Assembly: GCA_033980235.1 (NCBI GenBank)
Contig: CM067062.1
Location: 1,517,709 to 1,581,708 of the forward strand
Direction of reading: 5' to 3'
DNA from: Diadema setosum
Lineage: Eukaryota; Echinodermata; Echinoidea; Diadematoida; Diadematidae
Length of the DNA: 64,000 bases
The notes below the pieces were generated by a model, which ran no database searches, was not told the DNA's origin, and worked only from the letters and a program-made list of their open reading frames with translations. The position numbers and the translations under genes are program-made. Shown here one piece after another: positions 22,030 through 33,278 of the stretch; within the stretch, counting starts at the first letter, position 1; each line of letters opens with the position of its first letter.

Positions 22030-22704
22030 TGTGACCCTGCACCACAAAACAAACAGAAAGTCGCCAGACATGGATTTTTAGGTAACAGCAGATTCTGAAA
22101 GAGCAGACTCTCTTGATGTATAACTCAATTCAAATGGACTTCCCTAACCTACCTAAATACTGGAAAGAAAGAACATACTCTGGAAAAGGGTAAACTGAGA
22201 AAAGAGGCTCTGAAGTACAGGGTGTATTCAAGCGCTTACTCTTTACCAAGCTGTGCTAGCTGTGCTATGAAGGGGACAAAACACAGGATGTTAACCACTG
22301 GAGCAACAACAATGAAGGGATTATTAGATTGAACTGAAATTAAGCATGTTCTATGAGCACATTCTGCTTATGATTAATCCTAACTTTCAAATCAGTAGCA
22401 TCGTGCTTTCAAAAGTTATTAGACTTGAAAGTAAAGAGTGTGCAAAGAATTTCAAGACATGAAAAGCGGCCCCTAGGTCACGCCTGATCATTCTACTCTT
22501 CCCCCCAAAAGGGTCGTTGAAAAACTGCTAAAAACGCACTTTCCCATTCATTGTTCATGTTAAGATACCAAACTGAAGAGTAATGTAGAAGAAGGAAAGC
22601 TCTTTCAGAAAAGATTGACTTGGTTGAACCATTTCACCTTTTTTAAGTCCTCACTTAAAATCAAGGGGTGCGACTTTTTGTTCGTTTTGTGATGCACGGT
22701 CACA
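22030..22704. mobile_element. TA-flanked inverted-repeat element, copy A
   Basis: Begins TGTGACCCTGCACCACAAAA and ends with the complement TTTTGTGATGCACGGTCACA. Inner sequence AAAGTCG / GCGACTTTTTGTTCG extends the terminal repeat to about 35 bp. TA lies on each side (22028-22029 and 22705-22706), as expected for Tc1/mariner-like insertion. No transposase ORF. The second copy at 48692-49648 has the same interior plus one nested MITE. At ~22236 this copy shows the unoccupied version of that MITE site (GCGCTTACTCTTTACC). Confidence 0.85.
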
Positions 22705-22857
22705 TATATTAATGCAGTTGAAGAGAAGCAAAAACTATTTAAATATCTCAAGGATATATATACTTTGTATGAATGTAATGACCCTCCTTACATAAAAAAA
22801 ATAGCAAAACGGACATACGTTTCTAAAGAATCATTTCTTTCATTTCACTCACTACAT

Positions 22858-23170
22858 GGACTGTACAGTACTGGTTGAGGTAAGGATTCAGCTTGTAATG
22901 TTTTGCGAGATTAGAAACCACTCTATGATATGTTAAAAAGCATACAATTCTAAGGTAATCAAAAGTTTATTTGATGAAAATCAGTTTTTGAATGACTGAG
23001 ATATCTAAGAACAATAATAAAACAAAGAGATCCTAATAAAAGTCGTGGCCTGTCAATTTTATTAGGATCTTTTTTTTTTCTTTTGGATATCTCAGCCATT
23101 ATCAATTTTCATCTAATAAACGTTGAATCCTTCTTGGAATTTCATGCTGTTTCATACAATTTTCATAAAT
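22858..23170. mobile_element. AAGGG-family MITE, truncated copy 1 of 5
   Basis: Contains CTGTACAGTACTGGTTGAGG, the gene-like block TTTTGCGAGATTAG, ATTCTAAGGTAATCAAAAGTTTATTTGATG, GATCCTAATAAAAG with its inverted partner TTTATTAGGATC, and TTGGATATCTCAGCCATT. All are shared with 36207, 37593, 48821 and 57834. The interior is one long inverted repeat. Terminal AAGGG and CCCTT bases are missing or altered here. Confidence 0.8.
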
Positions 23171-23651
23171 TCTCGCTACTGTATACACAGGGTCATGATT
23201 AAAAGAGTCATCTCTGCATTACTTGCATGCTTGATTCACTCCATCAAATTGTTGTGACTGCAGCATATATGCAACACTTTATTGTTTTACTAATATGCCT
23301 TTAAGGTATTTTTAACTTTATTTCAACTAACACATTTACTCTATGCTGGTGCAACTTTGTTCTAAGTCACACCACCTATGACAAGTACACCAGACTAGTT
23401 AATGGGATCTCCTCCACTCAAATAAACTCTATAAATCAACTCTATTGAGCAGGGATATAATGAACATTATTCACAAACGTCCATTAAATTGTGCTTGATT
23501 ACTTGGTTCGAATTTCAAAAATCATAAATGTGTATGCTAATTTTGTAATTAAAGATGCTAATAATGCTGATTGAATAAATAATGAATAAGTATTATATTG
23601 CGCTTGTACTTGTCAATGTGTTTACCGTTATGTGCTTCTTATGCTTTTTAG

Positions 23652-23664
23652 ACAGACATACACC
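23652..23664 (+). other. 5' UTR start of the coding exon, TRIM copy 2 (after splice acceptor)
   Basis: The sequence TGCTTTTTAG at 23642-23651 is a polypyrimidine tract with AG. It is followed by ACAGACATACACC and then ATGG. Copies 3 (TTGCTTCTGGACAG, AG at 45913-45914) and 4 (TTTTGCTACTAG, AG at 61320-61321) have an acceptor in nearly the same place. In copy 3 the aligned AG is changed to GG, so the usable AG sits a few bases further on. Confidence 0.65.
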
Positions 23665-25518
23665 ATGGCAACGTTTCATCAAATCAGCAGCCAGAATCTG
23701 GAGTGTCCTATCTGTCTGACACTTTTCAACCAACCCAAATCACTGACATGTTCTCACACCTTCTGCAAAGACTGTCTGGAAAGTATTGTTCAAACTCAAC
23801 CAAACCAACAAACTGTAACATGCCCTATATGCAGGAAAGAAACACCCCTACCCAGTGGAGATGTGAGTAAGTTACAAACAAACGTACCCTTGAATTCTCT
23901 CGTGGACGAAGTGAAAATCAAGAGTCCAACATGCACAGTTTGTGAGAAGGACGAAAAGCCGCCAGCTGTGTCCTACTGCCAGGACTGTGGGAAATATATG
24001 TGTAAATCGTGTGAGATAAACCACCTTGGATGGAAACCGTTCTCAAACCATGAAGTGGTGCCCGTGGATGACGTGCTCTCGGGAAAAGTTCCGATTAAAA
24101 GGCGACGGAAATGTGAGAAACACCCCAGCGCTGATGAAGATTGTTTCTGTACCCATTGTCGAGAGTATTTCTGCATTACGTGTGGGACTGTCGACCACAT
24201 GCAAAAGGGTCATCCGCTGGAAAAGGCAGTGGTCCATGAGGAAAACTTGATGACAAATATCGAGGAGTTACAAAAGAAGGCAAAATCAAAGAAAACTACC
24301 ATTGGAAATCACATCAAATTCATTGAGACACAACGAAATAAACTAACAATCATGCTGAGAAAGCTCAATGATGACATCGACAAGACGTACGAGGAATACA
24401 TGCAACTGTTGTCAGCCAGAAGAAAGACCCTGAAATGTCAAGTGAAACGATGGTCTGACAAATTTGAGAAGGAATTAAATGTCATGGAGGAAGAGAGTCA
24501 CCAAGCAATTCGTCAAATGAACGCAATGGAAGAGCTGGTGGCTAACGGTGTAAAGGTACCGCTAGGGAAAGACGCCTTGTATGCCCACGACACGCTGTGT
24601 GAGAACTTGAAGAGCTTTCTGGGACGAGATGATCCTGACGACCAATCACCGAGAGGTGTGACTGAACGAGCTCAGAAGATTTCATTCCTTAGACACATAA
24701 AGGTCAATGAACTCTGTCTTGGAGAGCTGAAGAGTTGGGATGTCAAGGCATACACGGAGCTCCCAAGCACAGACAGCATGAACTGTGTGACTTGTGCACC
24801 AGGGGGTAAGATGGCGGTGGGATTGAGGAAAGGTGGAATTCATCTCTACTCCTCTGATGGTGAGTTACAGCAATCCGTGCTGAAGGATGTCAGTATCAAT
24901 GGAATTGGATTCCTGTCTGATGGCCGAAGTGTTGTACGTAATACAAGCAGCAAAACACGTACTATATCCCTCTACACTCCACAGTGGGAGAAGCTTGACG
25001 TAGCCTTCGAGACAATGTGTTTCAGTGACGGAGGGTTTGGTGGACTCACTGTGGATAGAGATGATAATATCTACGTGGGTGATTGGGACCTCAAGAAGAT
25101 CCAGGTATTCACCCCAGAGGGTGGTAAGGCAGTCAGGATTATAACATGTGTCGTATATTCACCTGAGCAATTATTCTTTTTTCACACCATGGAGAAACTG
25201 ATTCTGGCAGGCTCATCAGCTGTCGTGTGCCTCGATGATCAGGGGAAGAAGGAAAATGTCTTGATGAAGAAGGGTGTAGATCCCTTCCCAGCTGTTTGTC
25301 GAGATGAATCGGTCATTGTAGCCTGGGTGAAACGCGAGGAGGGTCTCGTCAGTATCGATCGATACACGAGAGATTTGGAGCACGTGCGCAATATCATCAC
25401 TGATTTTAAAATGCAATCAAAAAGATTTTGGTACTATCTACAAGAGTTTGAGAGTGGTGAGATAGCTTTCTGCACTCAAGATAGACTTTACATTTTTGGT
25501 GTGAAATGTGAAATGTAA
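23665..25518 (+). CDS. TRIM-type RING/B-box/coiled-coil/NHL-like protein, copy 2 (probable E3 ubiquitin ligase)
   Basis: A 617-residue protein in one exon. The start is placed at MATFHQ, because ACACCATGG is a good initiation context, the same Met is shared by all copies, and the 11 upstream codons of the open frame lie across a splice acceptor. RING finger C3HC4: C14, C17, C29, H31, C34, C37, C53, C56, all present. B-box 1: C90, C93, C105, C108, C113, C116, H120, H129. B-box 2: C150, H153, C162, C165, C170, C173, H178, H183. A coiled coil follows (~190-300), then a beta-rich C-terminal domain (~345-617) with an NHL-like repeat at ~459-491 (GGLTVDRDDNIYVG, IQVFTPEGGKAV). TRIM proteins of this layout ubiquitinate targets recognised by the C-terminal domain. 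They are often immune or RNA-linked, and TRIM2/3/56-like is the nearest family by architecture. An AATAAA lies at 26268-26273. Confidence 0.93.
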   Translation: MATFHQISSQNLECPICLTLFNQPKSLTCSHTFCKDCLESIVQTQPNQQTVTCPICRKETPLPSGDVSKLQTNVPLNSLVDEVKIKSPTCTVCEKDEKPPAVSYCQDCGKYMCKSCEINHLGWKPFSNHEVVPVDDVLSGKVPIKRRRKCEKHPSADEDCFCTHCREYFCITCGTVDHMQKGHPLEKAVVHEENLMTNIEELQKKAKSKKTTIGNHIKFIETQRNKLTIMLRKLNDDIDKTYEEYMQLLSARRKTLKCQVKRWSDKFEKELNVMEEESHQAIRQMNAMEELVANGVKVPLGKDALYAHDTLCENLKSFLGRDDPDDQSPRGVTERAQKISFLRHIKVNELCLGELKSWDVKAYTELPSTDSMNCVTCAPGGKMAVGLRKGGIHLYSSDGELQQSVLKDVSINGIGFLSDGRSVVRNTSSKTRTISLYTPQWEKLDVAFETMCFSDGGFGGLTVDRDDNIYVGDWDLKKIQVFTPEGGKAVRIITCVVYSPEQLFFFHTMEKLILAGSSAVVCLDDQGKKENVLMKKGVDPFPAVCRDESVIVAWVKREEGLVSIDRYTRDLEHVRNIITDFKMQSKRFWYYLQEFESGEIAFCTQDRLYIFGVKCEM

Positions 25519-26362
25519 TAGATGATAGTGTTCTACAATAGAATACATGTAGTAGAACAAAAAACTGAAGTGAGTAAATACAATACACTATTGACTATAG
25601 GGATTAAGATGGTTGCCGTTTACATGTAATACTTGGGTGCACATTGTTCTATGTATACTCATGTGAATATTCTACACTTAAAACGATCTTAGTTATTTCA
25701 AAAAGTTACACTTCTCTGTGGATTGTTGGCCATTTAAAAAGTAAATTGTAGTCAGTTACAATTTTTTTTTTTTTGGAATGTAGGGAAATTTAATGATGTT
25801 TAGATGAATTCAAAGTTTTTATATTCATTTTTAGTTCAAAAGTTGTTCAGGGACATCATTGTAATGACGGGAGTACATAACCCCTGATACACTGTACTAT
25901 GAATGGGTATCCAAGCTTCTGCATTTTAAAGGCCCCCACCCCCCCCCCCCATGTGTTTATTTTTTTTCGTATGAAGTAAAACTCATGTTATAAATTGATT
26001 GAAGATGCCAACTGTGATGTACGAATCATGATTTGGAAGTACTCTTGCTTTGGCCTTTTTTTCTGTTAAACATGATGTCACATGAATATGCATACTCTTG
26101 ATAAAGGACCTATGTCGAAAAGTTAAAGCACTCTATTTTCTATGAACGGTTCATCATTCTAGAGGTAAACATGGATCTTTTACAACCTAATGTTTTGCGA
26201 TATTATTGTTCTATTGACAATGGAACAACATTGGGAGGGGGAGAACTAGTGCTGATAACATAAAATCAATAAATATCTAATACTCACCACAAGTACAAAA
26301 GTGTCATGGGGGAATCATTATTATCACGCCGGTACATAACCCCTCTAGCGTAGGCCTACATT
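25519..26362 (+). other. 3' flank (probable 3' UTR) of TRIM copy 2
   Basis: Shares the TACATAACCCC..GAATGGGTATCCAAGCTTCTG block (~25870-25922) with the flanks of copies 1, 3 and 4. A second, diverged version of this block starts at ~26310 (GGTACATAACCCCTCTAGCG) and is broken by the insertion at 26363-26868. It also has poly(C) at 25938-25950, T runs, and AATAAA at 26268. No coding sequence. Confidence 0.6.
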
Positions 26363-26868
26363 TGGTAACGGGCTGACCCTATGTCAGAGAGAGGAGCTCA
26401 GCACCCTCCACCCCCTAGCTGTCTGTCTTCTCGTTCTGTCTTCACCCTTTCCGCTATTCTTCTATCAACACTTCTCTTCCACGATGTCTCTGCCTATATA
26501 CTAGGCTAATAATAATTAACACCTAGGCCGATAAGACAACTAGAGGCGCCTGACCCCGGGAGGCCAAGACATCACCGGCGTCGGCGGGCGGGTCATATAC
26601 CTGCTTTGCCGACAGGAACGGCGTAACCCTGCATTTCTCTCGATGCAGGAGTAGGCAGATGACATCATTTCCGGAACCCTGTCCCCTTTCCTTCCGATGT
26701 ATATATATCATTGTAAATATAAAAATAAATGTAATTAGGTTTTTTTGTAATAATTTAAAGTATTTTAGGTTTTTATAATTAAATTTAAGGCATATCTGAA
26801 TAATTATATTTTTTGGAGCAAATTGCCCACCCGGCAGAGAGCTCCGCAATCCAAAAGAACAACAACAA
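26363..26868. mobile_element. 506-bp insertion flanked by 8-bp repeats CCTACATT
   Basis: CCTACATT occurs at 26355-26362 and 26869-26876. Outside these, the sequence is a continuous copy of the TRIM 3'-flank block (TACATAACCCC before, ATGAATGGGTATC after), so the uninterrupted paralogues define the boundaries. The insert starts TGGTAACGGGCTGACC and ends AAAGAACAACAACAA. The AAC tail could mean a retroposon, while the 8-bp duplication would also suit a hAT-type element. No terminal inverted repeat is obvious and no ORF is recognisable. Confidence 0.75.
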
Positions 26869-26876
26869 CCTACATT

Positions 26877-27330
26877 ATGAATGGGTATCAGAGCCTAATT
26901 TAAAGGAGAAGTCTCCACAAATAATGATTTAGTTTGGACTAAGTGAATTCATGCAGAAACATTAGTAATACACATCAGTGAAGTTTGAGAAAATCTGACG
27001 TTCTGTTGAAAATTTATGAATATTTAAGGTTTCAATGCCGCCAACTCTGGACTGTATAGGTGGTTCTACAGTTTTTGATGTCACTGCGGAACAACGACGT
27101 AAAGAAAATACAGACCTAAAAGTCCACTGAAAAAAAAAAATCCATAAAAGATATACATCGTTTTGACTTGATACTGACATAATTATGTAAAGGTATAGAT
27201 TTCCATTGATTTATGACAGAAATACGCCAATTGCTTATTCAGTATGCTAAAAGTATGACTTTTTTTTGGGGGGGGGGATTCTCTTTACACAGGTATTCGT
27301 TTCAAATGTCGTTGTACGGTAATTATGACA
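26877..27330. other. Intergenic DNA between the 506-bp insertion and the 4.65 kb element
   Basis: Continues the TRIM copy 2 flank (GAATGGGTATCAGAGC), then a TTAAAGGAGAAGTC repeat-like stretch. No gene. Confidence 0.45.
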
Positions 27331-27752
27331 AGCGATTTTTAGACTTGTGTTTCTTAATCCCGTACTTTCTCTGACCCAGGACTATCATTAGTATCACACC
27401 AATTTTTTTTTTCAGCTTTTTACGATCGCCAATAAATCCCGTACTAAGCTCTTGTCCCAGGCTAAAGAGAAAACTTACCTTTTTACACTCGTATGTCTTA
27501 GTCCCGTACTTTCTGATTGGTCAGTGGGGTTAGGACTTCTTCTCCGTCGTTTAACACCGGATTTTTTCTTCGTTCTGTTTACACTAGGCCATGGGGTGAA
27601 GCTGAAAAAGAGGCTTAGAAAATGGGTTTCGTTCCAGCAACACTGGCACTACTTTCTGAATGCGGAAATGTGATGTTTTGTACATCCTAAATATACTGTA
27701 AAAAGTTCTCCTCGAAATATCCTGTAGTTTTTGCGAAAATCCATATTTTATA

Positions 27753-28376
27753 AACTGCGACGAGCAGCCCAATACACATATCGTAATGGGGCTGTGAACT
27801 GTAGCATACAGGATCATGACGGAAGTTTTATCGCGGACAAATATCAACTTAAAATCGGGAAAAAATCTTCAATTTGAAGGCTTATTGATAAATTTGAAGT
27901 ATTGATAACAGAGTTCGTACAAGGTTTGCTTCTGCAAATAGTTCCTTTCTGTTCAAATTGATGACTAAATGTGACTCGGTCGAGAGGAAACTGGGAGAAC
28001 TACGCTGAATTGACGGTCAGCGCAGGCGCACACATCACTGCGCACAAATTTCGAATCCATTGACTGTCTGTGTGTGCATGCGCTGGCCGTCAATTCAGTG
28101 TAGTTCTCCCAGTTTCCTCTCGGCCGAGTCACATTTAGTCATCAATTTGAACAGAAAGGAACTATTTGCAGAAGCAACCCTTGCACGAACTCTGTTATCA
28201 ATACTTCAAATTTATTAATAAGTCTTCAAATTGAAGATTTTATTCCGATTTTAAGTTGATATTTGTCCGCGATAAAACTTCTGTCATGATCCTGTATGCT
28301 ACAGTTCACAGCCCCATGACGCTATGCGTATGGGGCTGCTGGCCGCAGTTATGCGTATGGGGCTGCTAGCCGCAGT
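27753..28376. mobile_element. Palindromic (fold-back) element, copy B
   Basis: Same family as 6016-7015. It shares AGGATCATGACGGAAG / CTTCTGTCATGATCCTG, GTGACTCGGTCGAGAGGA, GAACAGAAAGGAACTATTTGCAGAAGCA and the GGGGCTGCTGGCCGCAG modules. The left arm from ACTGCGACGAGCAGCCC pairs with the right arm ending GGGGCTGCTAGCCGCAGT. The centre is at ~28030-28075. It is shorter than copy A because the outer ~200 bp per arm are absent. No ORF. Confidence 0.85.
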
Positions 28377-28510
28377 ATGTAGTTCCCATGGTGTTTCTAA
28401 GCTGAAATACATATACACATTTGTAAAGCACTGCTTTTAGCCATATACCTAGAAAAAAAAGTGAAGTTTTGGTTTAATACATTGTAGTTGCATTATATCT
28501 CATGTTTCAG

Positions 28511-28638
28511 CTTTTCCTGATGCTGGCTATGATGATGCAAAGGAAGACAAGAGCAAAGTGGTTCGAGACCATAAGAGAGAGAGCACTGACTGACCATCAG
28601 AGGTCAAGGCAAATGCCATATATTCTGTTTAAAGACAT
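28511..28638 (+). pseudogene. Possible exon remnant inside the 4.65 kb element
   Basis: TATCTCATGTTTCAG resembles a splice acceptor. A ~43-codon open frame follows, reading LFLMLAMMMQRKTRAKWF and onwards to a TGA at 28636-28638. It is basic and helical in character. I do not recognise a family. Its position suits a transposase or accessory-protein exon, but no catalytic motif is visible, so this is a weak call. Confidence 0.25.
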
Positions 28639-30150
28639 GTTATTAATCAAATGACTAATCATTCAAGGCAAAAAAAAAGGAAAAAATTCAGTGCGTTTGT
28701 TTGTATGTGTGTCCGCGTGCATGTGGGAGAATCTTATTGTACACACACACACACACCCTCACATGCACACACACATGCGCACACACATAGTTATGAAGAT
28801 TCAATATACCCAAGTGTATTAAAATATTATTCTACATGCCTTGGCCATTTATCACATCAGCATCATAAAAAAGATGATCATAAACATGAACATACACAAT
28901 GATATAATACATGCATTGATCAGTGCATTACACATACACAGGTGCATAAAAACGCTGACATATTATATACACTCACACGCACACATACAAACTCATTTAC
29001 ACACATGAGACATTACTATTAAACAGATCATATTGTTTATCAGTAAACATGTTTTTCTTTTCTTCTTCTTCTTCTTCTTAAGAAGCTTTAATATACTTAG
29101 ATCACATAGCAATCACGTTGTTCATGAAATATTATACAGTACTTTAGAAAATTTAATCTTCATAAAATTTCTTGAAGTTTTCATTGCTATCATTAGGTTA
29201 CAGCATGGTGGGACACCTCCTTTCATGTAAGATAGCTCAAAATGATAATCAGTCAAATTTTCTAGTTTTAATAAATTACCTGGAACATTCCATGGTCCAA
29301 ATATCCTTGAAAGGGTGTAAAAGTTTTGAAAAATGCCAATATATAAAATAAAGGCAAAATTATAGTTTACCCATTCATGAGTGAAAACTGTTGGATTCTG
29401 TATTGGAGGCAATGTGTACCTGAAAATCTTGGAGAGAATAAAACAGGTTTGGCATTAAAAATTATGAAAACATTGCAATTAACTTCCAATATCAGAGGAT
29501 CTGTGCAAACCTGACTAAACTTATGCACAATTTTCATTTGGCTGGTGTGTATTAGTTTTAGCACACTGATTTTGTACTCACACCTACATTGTACTGACCT
29601 TTCTACATGAACATTCTGTTTCAGTATTAATAATATTTACATATTCTTTTTCCCAGAGTGGGAAAAACAAATTTTAATTGTAGTCATTCAGTTTTATGAA
29701 AAAAAAACACACTTAGGAAAACATCTTTGTTCTTAGAATAATTCAACCCTAATCAAATCATAATAGTGGGCAGAAATGTTTGCTAAAGGGCGAACAATCA
29801 CATACTGAGGCAAGGAGTCAAAACATGTTGCATAAACATTGGCATTCAAAATACAGGAAGCAATCTGTATTACAAAGACATTTTATCATGCACAACTTTG
29901 GTAAGATGTCAATTCTTGAATATCAATCACATTGACCAAAGCACTGGTGCATATACAGTACATTCTGTTGTTTCTGAACTTTGCACTGAAGTTCTTTGTG
30001 TATGTGTGTTTCAGTGGTGTATATATATTGCTCCATTTTATCAAGGACAACTTATAGTAACATGACAATGTTTTCATGCTTCAATATCAATCATATTAAC
30101 CTATTTCCCTTGGCAAGTAATGAGCAGGTTGACTCTGTTGCAAATGATGC

Positions 30151-30374
30151 ATTTTACAGGCAACACAGCAGAACCTGAAGAGCTTCCAGAAGAATATCTT
30201 GATCTTGATGTGAGCGTCTTAGGGGAGGAAACAGATGCTCCTGCTGACGGACCAGGCTCCCCCTTCAGCTTTTGTTTCCTAGCGAGATTCAGGCGTTTGC
30301 TATCTATAAACCTCTTGGAGCACGTTTCATGGAATCCTATTCAATACAATGGAGAAATGAACAGCAATGATTAG
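30151..30374 (+). pseudogene. Possible acidic exon remnant inside the 4.65 kb element
   Basis: After CATTTTACAG an open frame encodes an acidic stretch (NTAEPEELPEEYLDLDVSVLGEE) and then FSFCFLARFRRLL, ending at 30374. The composition is higher in GC than its surroundings. The reverse strand also has an open, serine-rich frame here, so strand and identity are uncertain. No family recognised. Confidence 0.25.
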
Positions 30375-32949
30375 CCGTTGGATTTTGTTAGGGGGAAAAA
30401 AAGGCTAAACGCTAGAGGGATTGGTTAAACATTACACTCAATGTATCATTAAATGTACGGTAGACTATTGACTGCCAATATTTGAATCTTGTAATTACCA
30501 ATAGGCCCTAGTACTATGCCAGGTAATCATTAACACCTCATGATCATTGTCATCATCAACTACTTCAACTTGTACTTGCAGTCCAATTACTGATTTTAAA
30601 TTACATTTACAGCTTTCAGCACCTGATCACATGCAATATCAATTATCATAATTATGAATACAACTGCTTATCATCATTAATACTAGTAATCCTTGGCCTT
30701 TCACTATTGCCACCACCCACTGCTTTATAGTTTGGCACAACATAATGGTAATCATGTTTTAGGTAGTTTGATTGTTGAAATTATGTTCTTGTCATTGTTG
30801 GTTTTTTAGACCTATTTATATCAAATATTAATATTTAATGAGATGCTAAATGTGTGTTTTGAGGGGGGATTCGCCAATTTCGGGGTGAGAGAAACAGGAT
30901 GGATTTTTAATATTAATACTCCATGGCCATGATTATGAAAATATAAATTTACATGCAGTTTAGACCTTTTTCAATCCAGTCCTGTGTGTCAAGATTTTTA
31001 CAAAACAATATCACTGATCAGCCACATCTGACATCAACCTAACCTGGGCTGTACATAGAACAACATGTAAAATTACATCTAAATTTATCTAAAATGTAAC
31101 AGACACGCTAATTGTTAAGCTACTGCATTAGCGCCCATTATAACATACACAAGCAACGTTCATGACATAGCTAACGTTGTACTTGTAGTCATCATGGTCA
31201 TTAACATTACGCATATAACATGAGAGAGACTGCACTGCAGTGTCGACTGCTACGACTGTACGCACGTAAACTAACCTGTAAATTATCCTACGTAGGTTGC
31301 AGTCAGTCCCCCGAGCAGCTGAAGACTTAAACTTCGTTCTGGTCTGCGATTTCACGGTGTCCCCCACTCAATTTGATCCACTCTTTGGTACACAAAATAG
31401 GTTTCGTCTATCTTAGGTTTGTCATGGCCGTGAAATTTTCAAACTTCATCGATGTTACATGCATAATAACGCATCTTCAAAGTTTCGGCAGAGCAGACGA
31501 CGTAGACGCGTCGACAGGCTCACAGGGGGCGGCCATTTTGACTCGTAAACGATAATTCTCGATTCGGATTGGATAACATACATCACATGATCGTTCGCGA
31601 ATGAATATCGTACACGGCAAAGTGTACATATTCAGCTCCTCAGTGACAAAAAAGTTCACTGTTTCCCCCTAAATTACCGAAATACTACAGGAGGGTTTGT
31701 GTCGAACTTTTTCCTGTAGCCTCTTTGGTTATTTGTTTACACGTAGCTGTGGAGAAATTTTAGTGCCGCAGTTGTCGGAACGAAACAAGCGAAAAAACCA
31801 GCTCACCCCATGGCCTACACTCTCTTGTGGTGCTAACCCTGTTTTGTTTTGTTTTTTCGCAGGGCAAGAGAGTACGGGATTATCGGTAGATGGGGCTAGC
31901 CCACTTGGGCAAAAACAAGTGTAAACAGACAGTGGGCTAAGGAAAGTCCGGACTATAAGCAATATAAGTGTAAAAAGCGCTATAGAGACTGTAGTAGTCT
32001 TCTCATCCAGTGCTGACGACATCAAAACTTTCACATTTCACACCTTTCAACGGATTGTCCGATTTTCCTCAAACGTTCAAAATTATATCTATACGTCTAA
32101 TATTGCTACATTCAGTCAAACCACATGAATAATTATAATTACTCGGAAACCGCCCCTTTCAGTGTTTGTGTGTAATTATCCATAAAACTAATGTATATTG
32201 ATTGTCATCTTGATATTAATGATCCAATTTTTATTTTTTTTTTTTTTGGTGTGGGTGTGTAATCGCTTTTTACATCAAACTATTCTTGCAGTGGGCCTCT
32301 GTCTTAATCAATTAAAGTGACGTTACTATACCGTGAGGAGTAATAAATTCGAATAATAAAATGAGGTGTTTACAGCGGTGACACGACAAGACTTGGAGCG
32401 CCGTTCAAAGATTGAGCTTTGAGCTGAAGAGCGCCCTCCTACGGGAGAGTTATTTCTGCAGATTGTATAAAATATTTAGCATTGTACATGTACTTCCTTA
32501 ACATAATTCTGGGGCTCTTTTCATTTCGCAATGTCTACTGTCTTCCATAAGTAATCTATAGTCCCTTGACATTCTAAGGCAAACATACAGTTGATGTTTA
32601 CGGACTGCACGCTTGTAAAAAAAAAAAAAAAACAGTGCAGTACTAATTTTGATTTTAACATGACACTGTATGACTTAACAGAGGAGATCAGGATAATATA
32701 TTGGCATAAATAATGTTTGAACATGACCGTCCTCTCGTGGGCTATGAAAACAACAAATTATAACAGTTATTGTCATCACTGCTTACTTGAGCTTCAATTC
32801 AATTCAATTCAATTCAATTCAATTCAATTCAATCATAGTTTATTTCCAATCAACGAAAATCAAAGCATAGTACAAAGTATACATGTCATGAAATAATATT
32901 GTTCAAACATTTGCAAAAGATTCATGTAGTATACGAGATAGAATATATA

Positions 32950-32973
32950 ACAACGTATATATATATACGTTGT

Positions 32974-33034
<61 letters not shown>
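32950..33034. repeat. (AT)n microsatellite
   Basis: About 85 bases of alternating AT with one short interruption, including a local palindrome ACGTATATATATATACGT at ~32955-32972. Confidence 0.93.
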
Positions 33035-33037
<3 letters not shown>

Positions 33038-33278
33038 CGAGTTTGTTCGCAAAAACCGATAAGTCCATTTTTGAAGATTTTGAAGTACGGTCTTTGTCAT
33101 AAAGTACCAAAATAATACCTTTTAAATGATATATCGCTCACTACAAAGGTACATTTTTAAAGTTATGGTCAAAAGAAGGAAACATTTTCTTATTATTCTC
33201 TTTATTTTTCTTGACCTTTAATCGCAAATATCTCCATTTTGCAAATATGGACTTATCGGTTTTGCAAACAAACTCTTC
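33035..33278. mobile_element. MITE bounded by AT repeats
   Basis: Inverted ends: GACGAGTTTGTTCGCAAAAA, then CCGATAAGTCCAT, on the left; ATGGACTTATCGGTTTTGCAAACAAACTCTTC on the right. The interior holds a further inverted region with TTGACC/GGTCAA-type motifs. Both sides are AT repeats (32950-33034 and 33279-33305), consistent with insertion into TA. A related but different-length element is at 57659-58278. Confidence 0.8.

Larger units (their letters stand above)
27331..31981. mobile_element. 4.65 kb DNA element, larger relative of the element at 49710-50476
   Basis: The left end, AGCGATTTTTAGACTTGTGTTTCTTAATCCCG, matches in reverse complement the right end of the 49710-50476 element (CGGGGTTAAGAAACACAAGTG). 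The right end (31785-31981: GGGGCTAGCCCACTTGGGCAAAAACAAGTGTAAA and AAGTGTAAAAAGCGCT) matches the other parts of it. CCATGGGGTGAAGCTG at 27590 faces CAGCTCACCCCATGG at 31799, so the terminal regions are inverted to each other. The extra ~4 kb interior is the size expected of an autonomous element, but only small open frames remain, plus the nested palindrome at 27753-28376. Family is uncertain; the short (3-bp) target duplication of the small relative suggests PIF/Harbinger-like. It separates two parts of the TRIM copy 2 3' flank. Confidence 0.65.

Noticed and set aside
23632..23664. Upstream Met start of the 628-codon frame in copy 2 (and equivalents at 45890 and 61303)
   Set aside because: The extra residues differ in all three copies and lie across a probable splice acceptor; MATF in good context is shared by all.
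32950..33034. AT-rich palindromic tract as a replication origin or telomere-like signal
   Set aside because: A simple AT microsatellite explains it.
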